In this document: in pieces, positions 43,404 through 52,617 of the stretch
Layout of the letters: each line of letters opens with the position of its first letter
How positions within the stretch are numbered: the stretch's first letter is position 1
Origin: Kitasatospora sp. SUK 42
GTDB lineage: Bacteria; Actinomycetota; Actinomycetes; Streptomycetales; Streptomycetaceae
Length of the DNA: 64,000 bases
NCBI RefSeq assembly: GCF_015776785.2
Contig: NZ_LFMD02000003.1
Coordinates: 1,884,753-1,948,752 of the forward strand
Direction: 5' to 3'
The notes under the pieces: generated by a model
The model's input: the letters and a program-made list of their open reading frames with translations, nothing else
Told to the model about the DNA's origin: nothing
The model's database searches: none
Translations under genes and position numbers: made by a program

Positions 43404-44270
43404 TCAGGAGCCCTCGGGGAACTCCCCATCGATGGTCAGTTCGTCGTACCCGGGCCAGCGGACCGTCATGCGATCGCCGCGGACCTCGGCCCGGCCCAGC
43501 ACCGGCGTCAGCACGCGATCGCCCGCCGCGGCCACCGCCTCGGCGGCCGTCCGCACCGACGACAGCTCGCGCAGCACCGTCACGGTCGGCGGCAGCATCC
43601 CGAACCGGCCCTCCCGGTAGCCCTCCACCGCCTCGGCGGGCGTCAGCCAGGCGACCCGGTCGGCCTCGCCGACCTCCAGGGCCGCGCGCTGGCCGGGCGG
43701 CAGGGCGGCGACGAAGAACCAGGTGTCGTAGCGCCGCTCCTCGAACTCCGGGGTGATCCAGCGGGCCCAACCGCCCAGCAGGTCGCCGCGCAGCACCAGG
43801 CCGTGGTCGCGGAGGAACTCGGCGAAGGACAGCTCGTGCGCCTCCAGCGCGGCCCGCTCGGCGGACCAGTCACGCGGCGCGGCGACGCTCCCGGCGTCCG
43901 GCCCGGCCAGCAGCACGCCGGCCTCCTCGAAGGTCTCGCGCACGGCCGCGCAGACCACCGCCCGCGCCGTCCGGGCGTCCACCCCGAGCCGCCGGGCCCA
44001 CTCCTCGGGCGCCGGCCCTGCCCAGCCCGGCTCGACCTCGGCGTCCCGCGGGTCCACCCCGCCGCCCGGGTAGGCGTACATCCCGGCCGCGAAGGCCATC
44101 GAGGTGCGGCGGCGCAGCAGGTAGGCCTCCGGCCCGGCGGCGGCGTCGCGCAGCAGCACCACGGTCGCGGCGGGCCTGGGCACCGGCGGGGCCAGCGCGC
44201 CGGAGTCGACCGCCCGGATCCGGGCGGGCCAGCCGGGCGGCATCGGGAGCGTCGTTGCTCGATGGTCCAT
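43404..44270 (-). CDS. Nudix hydrolase, NUDT19-like with split nudix box
   Basis: 288 aa. GMYAYPGGGVDPRDAE and VCAAVRETFEEAGVLLAG are the two parts of the nudix box, separated by an insertion of about 30 residues, as in the NUDT19/RP2p-like group that cleaves CoA derivatives. A C-terminal domain of about 130 residues follows with ERRYDTWFFVAALP. The ATG is divergent from nothing: the RidA gene lies 63 bp upstream on the same strand. Confidence 0.86.
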   Translation of the reverse strand: MDHRATTLPMPPGWPARIRAVDSGALAPPVPRPAATVVLLRDAAAGPEAYLLRRRTSMAFAAGMYAYPGGGVDPRDAEVEPGWAGPAPEEWARRLGVDARTARAVVCAAVRETFEEAGVLLAGPDAGSVAAPRDWSAERAALEAHELSFAEFLRDHGLVLRGDLLGGWARWITPEFEERRYDTWFFVAALPPGQRAALEVGEADRVAWLTPAEAVEGYREGRFGMLPPTVTVLRELSSVRTAAEAVAAAGDRVLTPVLGRAEVRGDRMTVRWPGYDELTIDGEFPEGS

Positions 44271-44333
44271 GCCCGGATGCTAAGCGCACGGAGGCGGGGT
44301 TGGACAGGCCCGTCCCCGCCTCCGCGATCACGT

Positions 44334-44801
44334 TCAGGCGCTCTTGACGCGCACCTGGAGCTCGACCTCGACCGGGGCGTCCAGCGGCAGCACCGCGACG
44401 CCGACCGCGCTGCGGGCGTGCACCCCGGCCTCGCCCAGCACCGCGCCGAGCAGCTCGCTGGCGCCGTTGACCACGGCCGGCTGCCCGGTGAAGTCGGGGG
44501 CGGAGGCGACGAAGCCGACGACCTTCACGACCCGCTCGATCAGGTCGAGGTCGCCGATCACCGACTTGATCGCGGCCAGCGCGTTCAGCGCGCAGACCTG
44601 CGCGAGCTCCTTGGCCTCCTCCGGGGACACCTCGGCGCCGACCTTGCCGGTGCTCGGCAGCTTGCCCTCGACGACCGGCAGCTGGCCGGAGGTGAACACG
44701 AACTCACCGGAGCGCAGGGCCGGCACGTACGCGGCGACCGGAACGGCCACCGGCGGCAGGGTCAGACCCAGCTCGGCAAGCTTCGACTCAACCTTGCTCA
44801 T
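44334..44801 (-). CDS. RidA/YjgF-family protein
   Basis: 155 aa. The family signature appears in VFTSGQLPVVEGKL, VCALNALAAIKSVIGDLDLIERVVKVVGFV and the arginine-containing HARSAVGVAVLPLDAPVEVEL. RidA proteins hydrolyse reactive enamine/imine intermediates; this longer form with an N-terminal AELGLTLPPVAVPVAAY is the type seen in actinobacteria. The ATG overlaps the DUF4177 stop codon (ATGA). GGGAGAAG upstream. Confidence 0.9.
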   Translation of the reverse strand: MSKVESKLAELGLTLPPVAVPVAAYVPALRSGEFVFTSGQLPVVEGKLPSTGKVGAEVSPEEAKELAQVCALNALAAIKSVIGDLDLIERVVKVVGFVASAPDFTGQPAVVNGASELLGAVLGEAGVHARSAVGVAVLPLDAPVEVELQVRVKSA

Positions 44802-44956
44802 GCGCTCTTCTCCCGCTTGAAGTAGGCCACCAGCTGCTCCGGGTTCGGGCCGGGCACGACCTGGACGAGCTCCCAGCCGTCCTCGCCGAAGTTGTCCAGG
44901 ATCTGCTTGGTGGCGTGCACGAGCAGGGGCGCCGTCATGTATTCCCACTTGGTCAT
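44798..44956 (-). CDS. DUF4177 small protein
   Basis: 52 aa, MTKWEYMTAPLLVHATKQIL at the start, then DNFGEDGWELVQVVPGP, the DUF4177 core. Easily missed because of its length. It overlaps the RidA start by four bases (ATGA), so it is translationally coupled. Mycobacteria have an equivalent tiny gene at the same place beside RidA. Function unknown. Confidence 0.88.
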   Translation of the reverse strand: MTKWEYMTAPLLVHATKQILDNFGEDGWELVQVVPGPNPEQLVAYFKREKSA

Positions 44957-45154
44957 GGCCAGACTCTAGACGAGCCTCCGCGACGATCGCCGCCGCACCG
45001 TCAGCGGCGTGTGAGGTGGGGCACAAAGGGGGCATGATTCAGGTCTGGCACCCCGGGTGCTCCGGGCATCAGGCGCGCTCCCTGGTTACCCTCGCGAGAG
45101 GGGCGCCCTCGGCTGAGGGGGCGCCCGTAGGACGGAGACGGACGGAGACGGAGC

Positions 45155-46228
45155 GTGGCACGCACCCCCGGCCAGGCGGCCCGGCGCGACCCCGACTGGG
45201 AGGGCGTCCGGCTGCACGTGGTCAGCGGCAAGGGCGGCACCGGGAAGACCACGCTGGCCGCCGCGCTGGCCCTGGCGCTGGCCGCCGACGGCGGGCGGGT
45301 GCTGCTGATCGAGGTCGAGGGCCGGCAGGGCATCGCCGAGCAGTTCGGCATCGCCGCGCTCCCGTACGAGGAGCGCCGGATCGCCTCGGTCTCCCGCACC
45401 CAGCTGGGGCTGCCCGCCGGGGAGGACGGGCCCGGCGAGGTCCTCGCGCTGGCGATCGACACCGAGCAGGCCCTGCTTGAGTACCTGGAGATGTTCTACA
45501 AGCTCGGCCGGGCCGGCAAGGCGCTCCAGAAGGTCGGCTTCGTCGACTTCGCCACCACCATCGCCCCCGGCGTCCGGGACGTCCTGCTCACCGGCAAGGC
45601 CTGCGAGGCGGCCCGGCGCAAGGGCCCGGACGGGCGGCGCCGCTACGACGCGGTGGTGATGGACGCGCCGCCGACCGGGCGGATCACCCGGTTCCTGAAC
45701 GTCAACTCCGAGGTCGCCGGGCTGGCCCGGATCGGCCCGATACACACCCAGGCGCAGGCCGTGATGCGGGTGCTGCGGTCGCCGGAGACGGCGGTGCACC
45801 TGGTCACCCTGCTGGAGGAGATGCCCGTGCAGGAGACGGTCGACGGCATCGCGGAGCTGCACGAGGCGAAGCTCCCGGTGGGCGGGGTGATGGTCAACAT
45901 GGTCCGGCCGCCGGTGCTGGACGCGGCCGCCGTGGCCGCGGTGGACGGGGACCACCGCGAGGACGTGGCGCTGGCCCTCGGCGAGGCCGGGCTGGGGGGC
46001 CGCTCCCGCAAGGCGGAGACGGTCCGGGCGGCGGTGGAGCCGCTGCTCGACCCGCTGCTGGAGCAGGCCAGGGAGCACGCGGAGCGGGTCGAGCTGGAGC
46101 GCGAGCAGCGCGCCGACCTTCAGCAGCTGCGGCTCCCGACGTACGAGCTGCCGCTGCTGGGCGAGGGCGTGGACCTCGGCGGGCTGTACCGGCTGGCGGG
46201 CGAACTGAAGCGGCAGGGGGCGGCGTGA
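45155..46228 (+). CDS. ArsA/Get3-like ATPase, first of two
   Basis: 357 aa SIMIBI ATPase. P-loop VSGKGGTGKTTLAAAL with the deviant signature lysine, LLIEVEGRQGIAEQFG, and MDAPPTGRITRFL at the switch region. It lacks the eukaryotic CxxC zinc motif. GTG start. Coupled to the second ArsA-like gene by a GTGA overlap, as in mycobacteria next to whiB4. The pair may form a heterodimer; the client is unknown. Confidence 0.9.
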   Translation: MARTPGQAARRDPDWEGVRLHVVSGKGGTGKTTLAAALALALAADGGRVLLIEVEGRQGIAEQFGIAALPYEERRIASVSRTQLGLPAGEDGPGEVLALAIDTEQALLEYLEMFYKLGRAGKALQKVGFVDFATTIAPGVRDVLLTGKACEAARRKGPDGRRRYDAVVMDAPPTGRITRFLNVNSEVAGLARIGPIHTQAQAVMRVLRSPETAVHLVTLLEEMPVQETVDGIAELHEAKLPVGGVMVNMVRPPVLDAAAVAAVDGDHREDVALALGEAGLGGRSRKAETVRAAVEPLLDPLLEQAREHAERVELEREQRADLQQLRLPTYELPLLGEGVDLGGLYRLAGELKRQGAA

Positions 46229-47400
46229 GCTCTTCGACGAACGGCGTGCGGGGCACCGGCAGCCGGCTCGCGGTCGACGCGCTGATCGACGACCCGAAGA
46301 CCAGGATCATCGTCTGCTGCGGCTCGGGCGGCGTCGGCAAGACCACCACCGCCGCGGCGATCGGCCTGCGGGCCGCCGAGCGCGGTCGCAAGGTCGTGGT
46401 GCTGACCATCGACCCGGCCCGGCGGCTGGCCCAGTCGATGGGCCTGACCGAGCTGGACAACACCCCCCGGGTGGTCAAGGGCGTCACCGGCGACGGAGAG
46501 CTCCAGGCCATGATGCTCGACATGAAGCGGACCTTCGACGAGGTCGTGCTGGCCCACGCCGAGCCCGAACGGGCCAGGGCGATCATGGAGAACCCGTTCT
46601 ACCAGTCCCTGTCGGCCGGCTTCGCGGGCACGCAGGAGTACATGGCGATGGAGAAGCTCGGGCAGCTGCGCGCCGCCGAGGAGTGGGACCTGATCGTCGT
46701 GGACACCCCGCCGTCCCGCTCGGCGCTGGACTTCCTGGACGCCCCCAACCGGCTCGGGTCCTTCCTGGACGGCCGGGTGATCCGGATACTGACCGCCCCG
46801 GCCAAGGTCGGCGGGCGCAGCGCGATGAGGTTCCTCAACGCCGGGATGGGCCTGCTCACCGGCACCCTGGGCAAGATCTTCGGCGCCCAGCTGCTCACCG
46901 ACGTGCAGACCTTCGTCAGCGCGATGGACTCGATGTTCGGCGGCTTCCGCGAGCGCGCCGACCGCACCTACCAGCTGCTCAAGGCGCCGGGCACGGCGTT
47001 CCTGGTGGTGGCCGCGCCGGAGCGGGACGCGCTGCGCGAGGCGGCGTACTTCGTGGACCGGCTCGCCGCGGACCGGATGCCGCTGGCCGGACTGGTGCTC
47101 AACCGGGTGCACGGCTCGGGGGCGCCGCAGCTCACCGCGGAACGGGCGCTGGCGGCCGCCGAGGCCCTGGAGGAGAACGGCTCGGAGCACTCCTCGCCCG
47201 AGGCGGAGTTGCTCGCGGCGGGACTGCTGCGGCTGCACGCCGAGCGGATGCAGATCATGGGGCGCGAGCGGCGCACCCGCGACCGCTTCGTCTCGGTGTA
47301 CCCGGACGTGCCGATCGTGGAGGTGCCCGCGCTGCCGGGCGACGTGCACGACCTGGACGGGCTGCGGGCCATCGGGGACCGGCTCAACGGCGCGGCGTAG
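46225..47400 (+). CDS. ArsA/Get3-like ATPase, second of two
   Basis: 391 aa. P-loop VCCGSGGVGKTTTAAAIG, LTIDPARRLAQSMG (A-loop style as in Get3), and VDTPPSRSALDFLDAP at switch II. The P-loop begins GSGG rather than GKGG, so the deviant signature lysine is absent and it differs from its partner. Start coupled to the upstream gene. It converges with wblA, with only 16 bp between the stops. Confidence 0.9.
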   Translation: MSSSTNGVRGTGSRLAVDALIDDPKTRIIVCCGSGGVGKTTTAAAIGLRAAERGRKVVVLTIDPARRLAQSMGLTELDNTPRVVKGVTGDGELQAMMLDMKRTFDEVVLAHAEPERARAIMENPFYQSLSAGFAGTQEYMAMEKLGQLRAAEEWDLIVVDTPPSRSALDFLDAPNRLGSFLDGRVIRILTAPAKVGGRSAMRFLNAGMGLLTGTLGKIFGAQLLTDVQTFVSAMDSMFGGFRERADRTYQLLKAPGTAFLVVAAPERDALREAAYFVDRLAADRMPLAGLVLNRVHGSGAPQLTAERALAAAEALEENGSEHSSPEAELLAAGLLRLHAERMQIMGRERRTRDRFVSVYPDVPIVEVPALPGDVHDLDGLRAIGDRLNGAA

Positions 47401-47416
47401 TCCCCGCGGGGCGGGC

Positions 47417-47740
47417 TCAGCCCGCCTGGGCGTAGTCCGTCAGTATCACTCCGGTCGCGAGGGACTCCTCGTACTCGGTGCGGGCCGTCTCCAGCAGCTT
47501 CCGCCACGAGATGACCGTCGGACGGCGGCGCAGCAGCGCCCGGCGCTCCCGCTCCGTCATCCCGCCCCACACCCCGAACTCCACCCGGTTGTCCAGGGCG
47601 TCCGCGAGGCATTCCGTACGGACGGGGCAGCCGCTGCACACCGCCTTCGCGCGGTTCTGCGCCGCCCCCTGGACGAACAGTTCGTCCGGATCACTCGTGC
47701 GGCAGGCGGCCTGCGCACTCCAGTCGTCAACCCAGCCCAT
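47417..47740 (-). CDS. wblA: WhiB-like regulator WblA
   Basis: 107 aa. Four cysteines Cys13, Cys35, Cys38 and Cys44 (C...CxxC...C) bind a 4Fe-4S cluster, followed by the GVWGGMTERERRALLRRRP turn and basic tail. The sequence DWSAQAACRT-DPDELFVQGAAQNRAKAVC identifies WblA, a pleiotropic down-regulator of antibiotic production in streptomycetes. ATG start. Long upstream region (424 bp to the next gene) is typical for this gene. Confidence 0.95.
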   Translation of the reverse strand: MGWVDDWSAQAACRTSDPDELFVQGAAQNRAKAVCSGCPVRTECLADALDNRVEFGVWGGMTERERRALLRRRPTVISWRKLLETARTEYEESLATGVILTDYAQAG

Positions 47741-48164
47741 CCCGGCGCCGTCCTCTCCCGTATTCGAGGCTCCCCCACGGCGGCAACGGCATATTCACCG
47801 TTGCCAGTTGAGGACGTTACGGAAGAACGACAGCTTGCAACAGCCCCTTCGGGCTCAATCTCGAATGACCCAATTGGACTATGGGTATCGGTCAGCTCAC
47901 TCGTTGGAGTGATCGCAGGTCGCGACCCTTGCCAAGATCAAGGCCCGCACTCTCGCCACAGGCGCCATCACTGAGTGCAACCATCCACACGAGCGCGACA
48001 AGCCACAGCCGCCTCAAAAACCGCACGAGAGCGGGCAATTCGGGCAAGTCTCCCCACTCACAAGAGTGAATGGTGTTGACGCACCGAAGCTGTCGCAAGC
48101 TTGTGACAAGCCTAGGCGAACACCTGCCCTCATGTGCGGGATTCCGGGACGTAGGGTTCTCCTC
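47741..48164. promoter_or_regulatory. Divergent wblA / PBP regulatory region
   Basis: 424 bp, less GC-rich than the rest. Contains TCACTC-GTTG-GAGTGA at 47897-47912, a perfect inverted repeat about 157 bp upstream of wblA, and the perfect 13-bp palindrome GCTTGT-G-ACAAGC at 48099-48111, 54 bp upstream of the PBP gene. TAGGGT at 48152-48157 is a plausible -10 for the PBP gene and would give a leaderless or nearly leaderless message. No protein gene seen. Confidence 0.5.
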
Positions 48165-50528
48165 ATGGCACCGAAGCGCCCCCAGGCATCCCCGCCCCCA
48201 GGCAACACCGGGGCTCCGCGCCGCAAGAGCAGCGGATCACCGATGGACCACGCCGGCAACGGCGTGAAGTTCCTGGGCGTCAGCGTGCTCTCCGGAGTCC
48301 TGCTGGCAGGCCTCGCCCTGCCCGCCGTCGGCGCCATCGGGCTGACCGCCAAGGACACGGCGGAGAGCTTCCAGAACATCCCCGACGACTTCAAGACCCC
48401 GCCGCTCACCCAGGCGACGCAGATCTTCGACGCCAAGGGCGGCCTGATCGCCAAGGTCTACGAGCGCGACCGCACCGTCCTCACCGCCGACCAGATGTCG
48501 CCCTACATGAGGAAGGCCCAGGTCGACATCGAGGACGCCCGGTTCTACGACCACGGCGCCGTCGACCTCAAGGGCATCCTGCGCGCGGTCGGCAAGAACG
48601 CGGAGAGCGGCACCACCTCCCAGGGCGCCTCCACCCTGACCCAGCAGTACGTGAAGAACGTCAACGTGGAGAAGGCCGGCGACGACCAGGCGGCCGTCCT
48701 GGAGGCCCAGCGCAAGACCCTGGGCCGCAAGATCCAGGAGCTGAAGGTCGCGATCAAGCTGGAGGAGGACCTGACCAAGGATCAGATCCTCACCAACTAC
48801 CTCAACATCACCTTCTACGGCCACCAGGCCTACGGGGTCGAGTCCGCCTCCCAGCGCTACTTCAGCAAGAGCAACAAGGACCTGAGCATCGCCGAGGCCG
48901 CCACCCTGGCCGGCGTGGTCCAGAACCCGTCGCAGTACGACCCGGTGCGCTACCCCGACAACACGGTCAAGCGCCGCAACGTCGTCATCGACAAGATGCT
49001 GGAGAACAAGCACATCACCGCCGACCAGGCGAAGGAGGCGAAGGCCGCCCCGCTGGGCCTGAAGTTCAAGGACCCGCAGAACGGCTGCATCACCGCCCAG
49101 GCCGGCATGGGCTTCTTCTGCGACTACGTCCGCCACGTGGTCAAGCAGGACCCGGCCTTCGGCAAGAGCGCCGAGGAGCGGAAGAAGCTCTGGGACACCG
49201 GCGGTCTGAACATCTACACCACGCTGGACCCGGACAAGCAGGCCGCCGCCCAGAACGCCGTCACCAAGAAGGTCAACGTGACCGACCAGGTGTCGGCCGC
49301 GGCGACCATGATGGAGCCCGGCACCGGCAAGATCCTGGCGATGGCCCAGACCCGCCCGTACGGCCTGGACCCGAACAAGAACCAGACCGTCGTCAACCTC
49401 AACGTCGACGCCTCGATGGGCGGCGGCAACGGCTTCCAGACCGGTTCGACCTTCAAGCCGATCCTGGCCGCGGCCGCGCTGGAGTCGGGCATGTCGAACA
49501 CCCAGGCGTTCCCGTCCGAGAACAAGATCGACTACCCGCAGATGTCCACCTGCTCGGGCACCTGGAAGAACACCGACAAGCCCAAGGCCACGGTGAAGAA
49601 CGAGTCGGCCGGCGAGGTCGGCCCGTACGAGCTCAAGCAGGCCATGGCGCTCTCGGTCAACACCTACTTCGTGCAGATGGAGCAGCAGGTCGGCCTCTGC
49701 GCGATGAAGCAGATGGCGAACAAGCTGGGCATCACCCAGTCCGCCAAGGGCGACGCCTTCCAGGAGGTGCCCTCGATGGTCCTGGGCACCCTGGAGCTGT
49801 CCCCGCTGACCATGGCGAACGTCTACGCGACCTTCGCCGCGCGCGGCAAGTACTGCACCCCGGTCGCGATCAACAAGATCACCACGGTGGACGGCAAGGA
49901 GCTCAAGGTCCCGCAGTCACAGTGCAGCCAGGCCTTCTCCGAGCAGACCGCGGACTCGCTCAACACCGTCCTGCTCAACGTGACCGAGAAGGGCACCGCG
50001 GCCGCCCTCGGCCTGGACGACGGCCGCAAGATCGCCGGTAAGACCGGTACCACCGACGAGAAGAAGGCCGCCTGGTTCGACGGCTACACCCCGTCGCTGG
50101 CCACCGCGGTCTGGCTCGGCGGCCCGGCCGGCGGCGTCAAGATGAAGAACATCAACATCGGCGGCAAGCACTTCGACGAGGTGTTCGGCGCCGACGGCCC
50201 CGGCCCGATCTGGCAGATGGCGATGAACCAGGCCCTCAAGGGCTCGCCGCTGGAGTCGATCCAGACCACCAACATCCCGGACCCGCAGCCGGCCGCTCCC
50301 CCGGCGGGCGCCACTCCGCCCCCGACCGCCGACCCGAACGCCCAGCAGCCCCAGCAACCCCAGCAGCCGCAGCAGCCCCAGCAGCCGGCCGGGAACCCCC
50401 CGCCGCCGCAGCAGGGCGGGCCGGGCAACGGGAACGGCAACGCCGGGTTCCCCGGCGGCTTCACCCTCCCGCCGGGCTTCGGCGGCGTGGGCAACGGCAA
50501 CGGCGGCGGCCGGCACGGCAACGGCTGA
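48165..50528 (+). CDS. Class A penicillin-binding protein
   Basis: 787 aa bifunctional peptidoglycan synthase. One N-terminal membrane anchor (about residues 35-60), a GT51 glycosyltransferase domain (EDARFYDHGAVD, QGASTLTQQYVKN), and a transpeptidase with the serine of TGSTFK at 428, SVN (LSVNTYFVQ) and KTGTT. The last about 110 residues are a Pro/Gln/Gly/Asn-rich tail with PQQPQQPQQP repeats. ATG at 48165 gives the cytoplasmic leader MAPKRPQASPPPG; earlier in-frame starts are not supported. Same place as ponA2 in mycobacteria. Confidence 0.95.
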   Translation: MAPKRPQASPPPGNTGAPRRKSSGSPMDHAGNGVKFLGVSVLSGVLLAGLALPAVGAIGLTAKDTAESFQNIPDDFKTPPLTQATQIFDAKGGLIAKVYERDRTVLTADQMSPYMRKAQVDIEDARFYDHGAVDLKGILRAVGKNAESGTTSQGASTLTQQYVKNVNVEKAGDDQAAVLEAQRKTLGRKIQELKVAIKLEEDLTKDQILTNYLNITFYGHQAYGVESASQRYFSKSNKDLSIAEAATLAGVVQNPSQYDPVRYPDNTVKRRNVVIDKMLENKHITADQAKEAKAAPLGLKFKDPQNGCITAQAGMGFFCDYVRHVVKQDPAFGKSAEERKKLWDTGGLNIYTTLDPDKQAAAQNAVTKKVNVTDQVSAAATMMEPGTGKILAMAQTRPYGLDPNKNQTVVNLNVDASMGGGNGFQTGSTFKPILAAAALESGMSNTQAFPSENKIDYPQMSTCSGTWKNTDKPKATVKNESAGEVGPYELKQAMALSVNTYFVQMEQQVGLCAMKQMANKLGITQSAKGDAFQEVPSMVLGTLELSPLTMANVYATFAARGKYCTPVAINKITTVDGKELKVPQSQCSQAFSEQTADSLNTVLLNVTEKGTAAALGLDDGRKIAGKTGTTDEKKAAWFDGYTPSLATAVWLGGPAGGVKMKNINIGGKHFDEVFGADGPGPIWQMAMNQALKGSPLESIQTTNIPDPQPAAPPAGATPPPTADPNAQQPQQPQQPQQPQQPAGNPPPPQQGGPGNGNGNAGFPGGFTLPPGFGGVGNGNGGGRHGNG

Positions 50529-50558
50529 CCGCACGAGCACGACGGACACGAGCATGAT

Positions 50559-50596
50559 GAAGGGGCGCCCTCCGGTCTTCCGGGGGGCGCCCCTTC
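50559..50596. terminator. Bidirectional terminator between the PBP and YqeY genes
   Basis: Perfect 12-bp outer stem GAAGGGGCGCCC/GGGCGCCCCTTC with a further inner CCGG pairing, between convergent genes. Confidence 0.88.
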
Positions 50597-50639
50597 GTCG
50601 TACGGGCCCTCAGCTCGGGCGGGCGGACGCGCCCCCCGC

Positions 50640-51092
50640 TCAGACCAGGGCGGCCTTCACGGCGGCGGCCACCCGGCCGCCCTCGGCCAGGCCCTCCACC
50701 TTCGGCTTCACCAGCTTCATCACGGCGCCCATCGCCTGCGGGCCGCTCGCCCCGCTCTCGGCCACGGCGGCGGCCACGATCGCGGCCAGCTCCTCGTCGG
50801 AGAGCTGCTTGGGCAGGTACGTCGCCAGCAGTTCGCCCTCGGCGCGCTCGCGCACGGCCTGCTCGGTCCGGCCGGCCTTGTCGAAGGCCTCGGCCGCCTC
50901 CCGGCGCTTCTTCGCCTCGCGGGCGATCACCCGCTGCACCTCGTCGTCGGACAGCTCGCGCTTCTCGTCACCCGCCACCTCCTCGCTGGTGACGGCGGAC
51001 AGTGTGAGCCGGATGGTGGACGAGCGCAGTTCGTCCCGGGCCTTGATGGCAGCCGTGAGGTCCTCGTGCAGCTGCTCCTTGAGCGTCGTCAT
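50640..51092 (-). CDS. GatB/YqeY domain protein
   Basis: 150 aa, helical, family pattern TTLKEQLHEDLTAAIKARD, TIRLTLSAV, and AAVAESGASGPQAMGAVMKLVKP. YqeY resembles the tRNA-binding tail of GatB and may bind tRNA. ATG at 51092 has GGGAG ten bases upstream; an ATG two codons earlier is also possible. It is the last gene in the recognised conserved block. Confidence 0.92.
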   Translation of the reverse strand: MTTLKEQLHEDLTAAIKARDELRSSTIRLTLSAVTSEEVAGDEKRELSDDEVQRVIAREAKKRREAAEAFDKAGRTEQAVRERAEGELLATYLPKQLSDEELAAIVAAAVAESGASGPQAMGAVMKLVKPKVEGLAEGGRVAAAVKAALV

Positions 51093-51251
51093 GGCCATGA
51101 GTCTCCCACCTGCGGCGTTCTCCTGCTCGCCATTAAGCGCGGCCGGGGCTGCGGCGGGCCCGCGCCCCCGTCGGGGAGGTCGCCCGGCGGGGGACTTCCG
51201 GCCGTCTGCGCCAGACCACTGGTACACGAATGTCGCAACTAATAGCCTTTA

Positions 51252-51271
51252 TTGCGTCACTGATGATGCAA
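51252..51271. promoter_or_regulatory. Imperfect palindrome in the YqeY/NAD-binding protein gap
   Basis: TTGCGTCA-CTGA-TGATGCAA, 7 of 8 arm positions symmetrical, 24 bp upstream of the NAD(P)-binding protein start and inside an AT-richer promoter-like stretch. Probable operator for an unlinked regulator. Confidence 0.45.
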
Positions 51272-51294
51272 GTCTGTGAGTAGGGGATCTCCTC

Positions 51295-51957
51295 ATGCGT
51301 GTCATGGTGCTCGGCGCCACCGGCGGTTCGGGCGGCCGCATCGTCAACCGGCTGCTGGCCGAGGGTGTCACCCCGCGGGCCGCGGTCCGCGGGGCCGGGC
51401 CGCACCGGGCCCTGCGGGCGGCCGGTGCCGATCCGGTCAGATTCGACCTGCTCTCCTCCCCGGCCGAGCTGGCCGCGGCGCTGGACGGCACCGAGGTGGT
51501 GCTCAACGCGGCCGCCGCGGCCGGTGTCCAGGAGGCGCCGGCGGTGGACCGGGACGGCGTGATCGCCGCGATCGACGCCGCGCAGAAGGTCGGCGTCCGG
51601 CGGTGGATCCAGGTCTCGATGGCCGGGGTCGACGACCCGGACCGGCTCCCCGGGCTCCTGCGGTCCGTGGCCGCCGCCAAGCGCGTGGCCGATGACCACC
51701 TCACCGGGTCCGCGCTGGCCTGGACGATCCTCCGTCCGCCGTGGCTGACCGACGAGGCGGCCACCGGACGGATCGCCTTCCGGGTCACCGAGCAGAGCCG
51801 GCTCTCCCGGACGGACCTGGCGGCCGTGGCGGTCTCCGCGATCGACCGGCCGGCCACCCACGGGCGGATCCTGGAGATCTGCAACGGCAGCACGCCGGTC
51901 GAACGCGCACTGGCCGGGCTGGCGGCCGCCACCGGGCCGACGGAGTCGGCCCGGTGA
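51295..51957 (+). CDS. NAD(P)-binding NmrA/SDR-like protein
   Basis: 220 aa. N-terminal Rossmann motif MRVMVLGATGGSGGRIVNRLL, VVLNAAAAAG, and LRPPWLTDE are the atypical SDR (NmrA or YwnB-like) pattern; no Tyr-x3-Lys catalytic pair is evident. Probably a redox sensor or NAD(P)H-dependent reductase. Its stop lies ten bp from the convergent response regulator. Confidence 0.85.
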   Translation: MRVMVLGATGGSGGRIVNRLLAEGVTPRAAVRGAGPHRALRAAGADPVRFDLLSSPAELAAALDGTEVVLNAAAAAGVQEAPAVDRDGVIAAIDAAQKVGVRRWIQVSMAGVDDPDRLPGLLRSVAAAKRVADDHLTGSALAWTILRPPWLTDEAATGRIAFRVTEQSRLSRTDLAAVAVSAIDRPATHGRILEICNGSTPVERALAGLAAATGPTESAR

Positions 51958-51966
51958 GGCCCCGGT

Positions 51967-52617
51967 TCAGTCGTCGGCGAGACCTTCCTGAATGGCCAGG
52001 ACGGCGAGGCGCACCCGGTTCGGGGTGTCGGTCTTGGTCATCAGGTTCGACACGTGCGTCTTCACCGTGGTCAGGCCGATGTGCATCTGCTCGGCGATCT
52101 CGTTGTTCGACAGACCGGCCGCGACCAGACGCAGCACCTCCTGCTCCCGGTCCGTGAAGCGGATGGTCCCGCGCCGCCGGTCGCCCTCGCCGTTCCAGGC
52201 CCGCGCGGCCCGGGTCACCACCCGGTGGAGCACCGTCGGGCTGTACGGGCTCTCGCCGGCCGCCGCGCGCCGCACGGCATCGAGCACGGCGGACGGCGGC
52301 ACGTCCTTGGCGAGGAACCCGCAGGCCCCGGCCTCCAGCACGGGGTAGAGCCGGTCGTCGTCGTCGAACGTGGTCAGCACGACGACCCGGGTTGCCGGGC
52401 GGAGGCGCAGGATCTCCCTGGTCGCGGCGATGCCGTCCATCCCGGGCATGTGCAGGTCCATCAGGACCACGTCCGGCTGGACCTGCTCGGCGAGCTTCAC
52501 CGCCTCCATTCCGTTGGCGGCCTCCCCGACGACGAGGATGTCCTCGGTCCACTCGCACAGCATCCGCACCCCGGCCCGGACCAGGTGCTGGTCGTCGGCG
52601 ATCAGCACGTTGATCAC
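51967..52617 (-). CDS. NarL/LuxR-type response regulator
   Basis: 216 aa. Receiver domain with acidic pair ADDQ, phospho-acceptor Asp54 in VVLMDLHMPGMDG, and conserved FLAKDVPP lysine. C-terminal LuxR HTH TDREQEVLRLVAAGLSNNEIAEQMHIGLTTVKTHVSNLM. GTG start overlapping the histidine kinase stop (GTGA), so the kinase-regulator pair is coupled. Confidence 0.94.
   Translation of the reverse strand: MINVLIADDQHLVRAGVRMLCEWTEDILVVGEAANGMEAVKLAEQVQPDVVLMDLHMPGMDGIAATREILRLRPATRVVVLTTFDDDDRLYPVLEAGACGFLAKDVPPSAVLDAVRRAAAGESPYSPTVLHRVVTRAARAWNGEGDRRRGTIRFTDREQEVLRLVAAGLSNNEIAEQMHIGLTTVKTHVSNLMTKTDTPNRVRLAVLAIQEGLADD

Noticed and set aside
47478..47912. 144-codon open frame antisense to wblA
   Set aside because: Overlaps the conserved wblA gene entirely and then runs into its promoter region; no ribosome-binding site or family. 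An antisense RNA cannot be excluded but is not supported by sequence.
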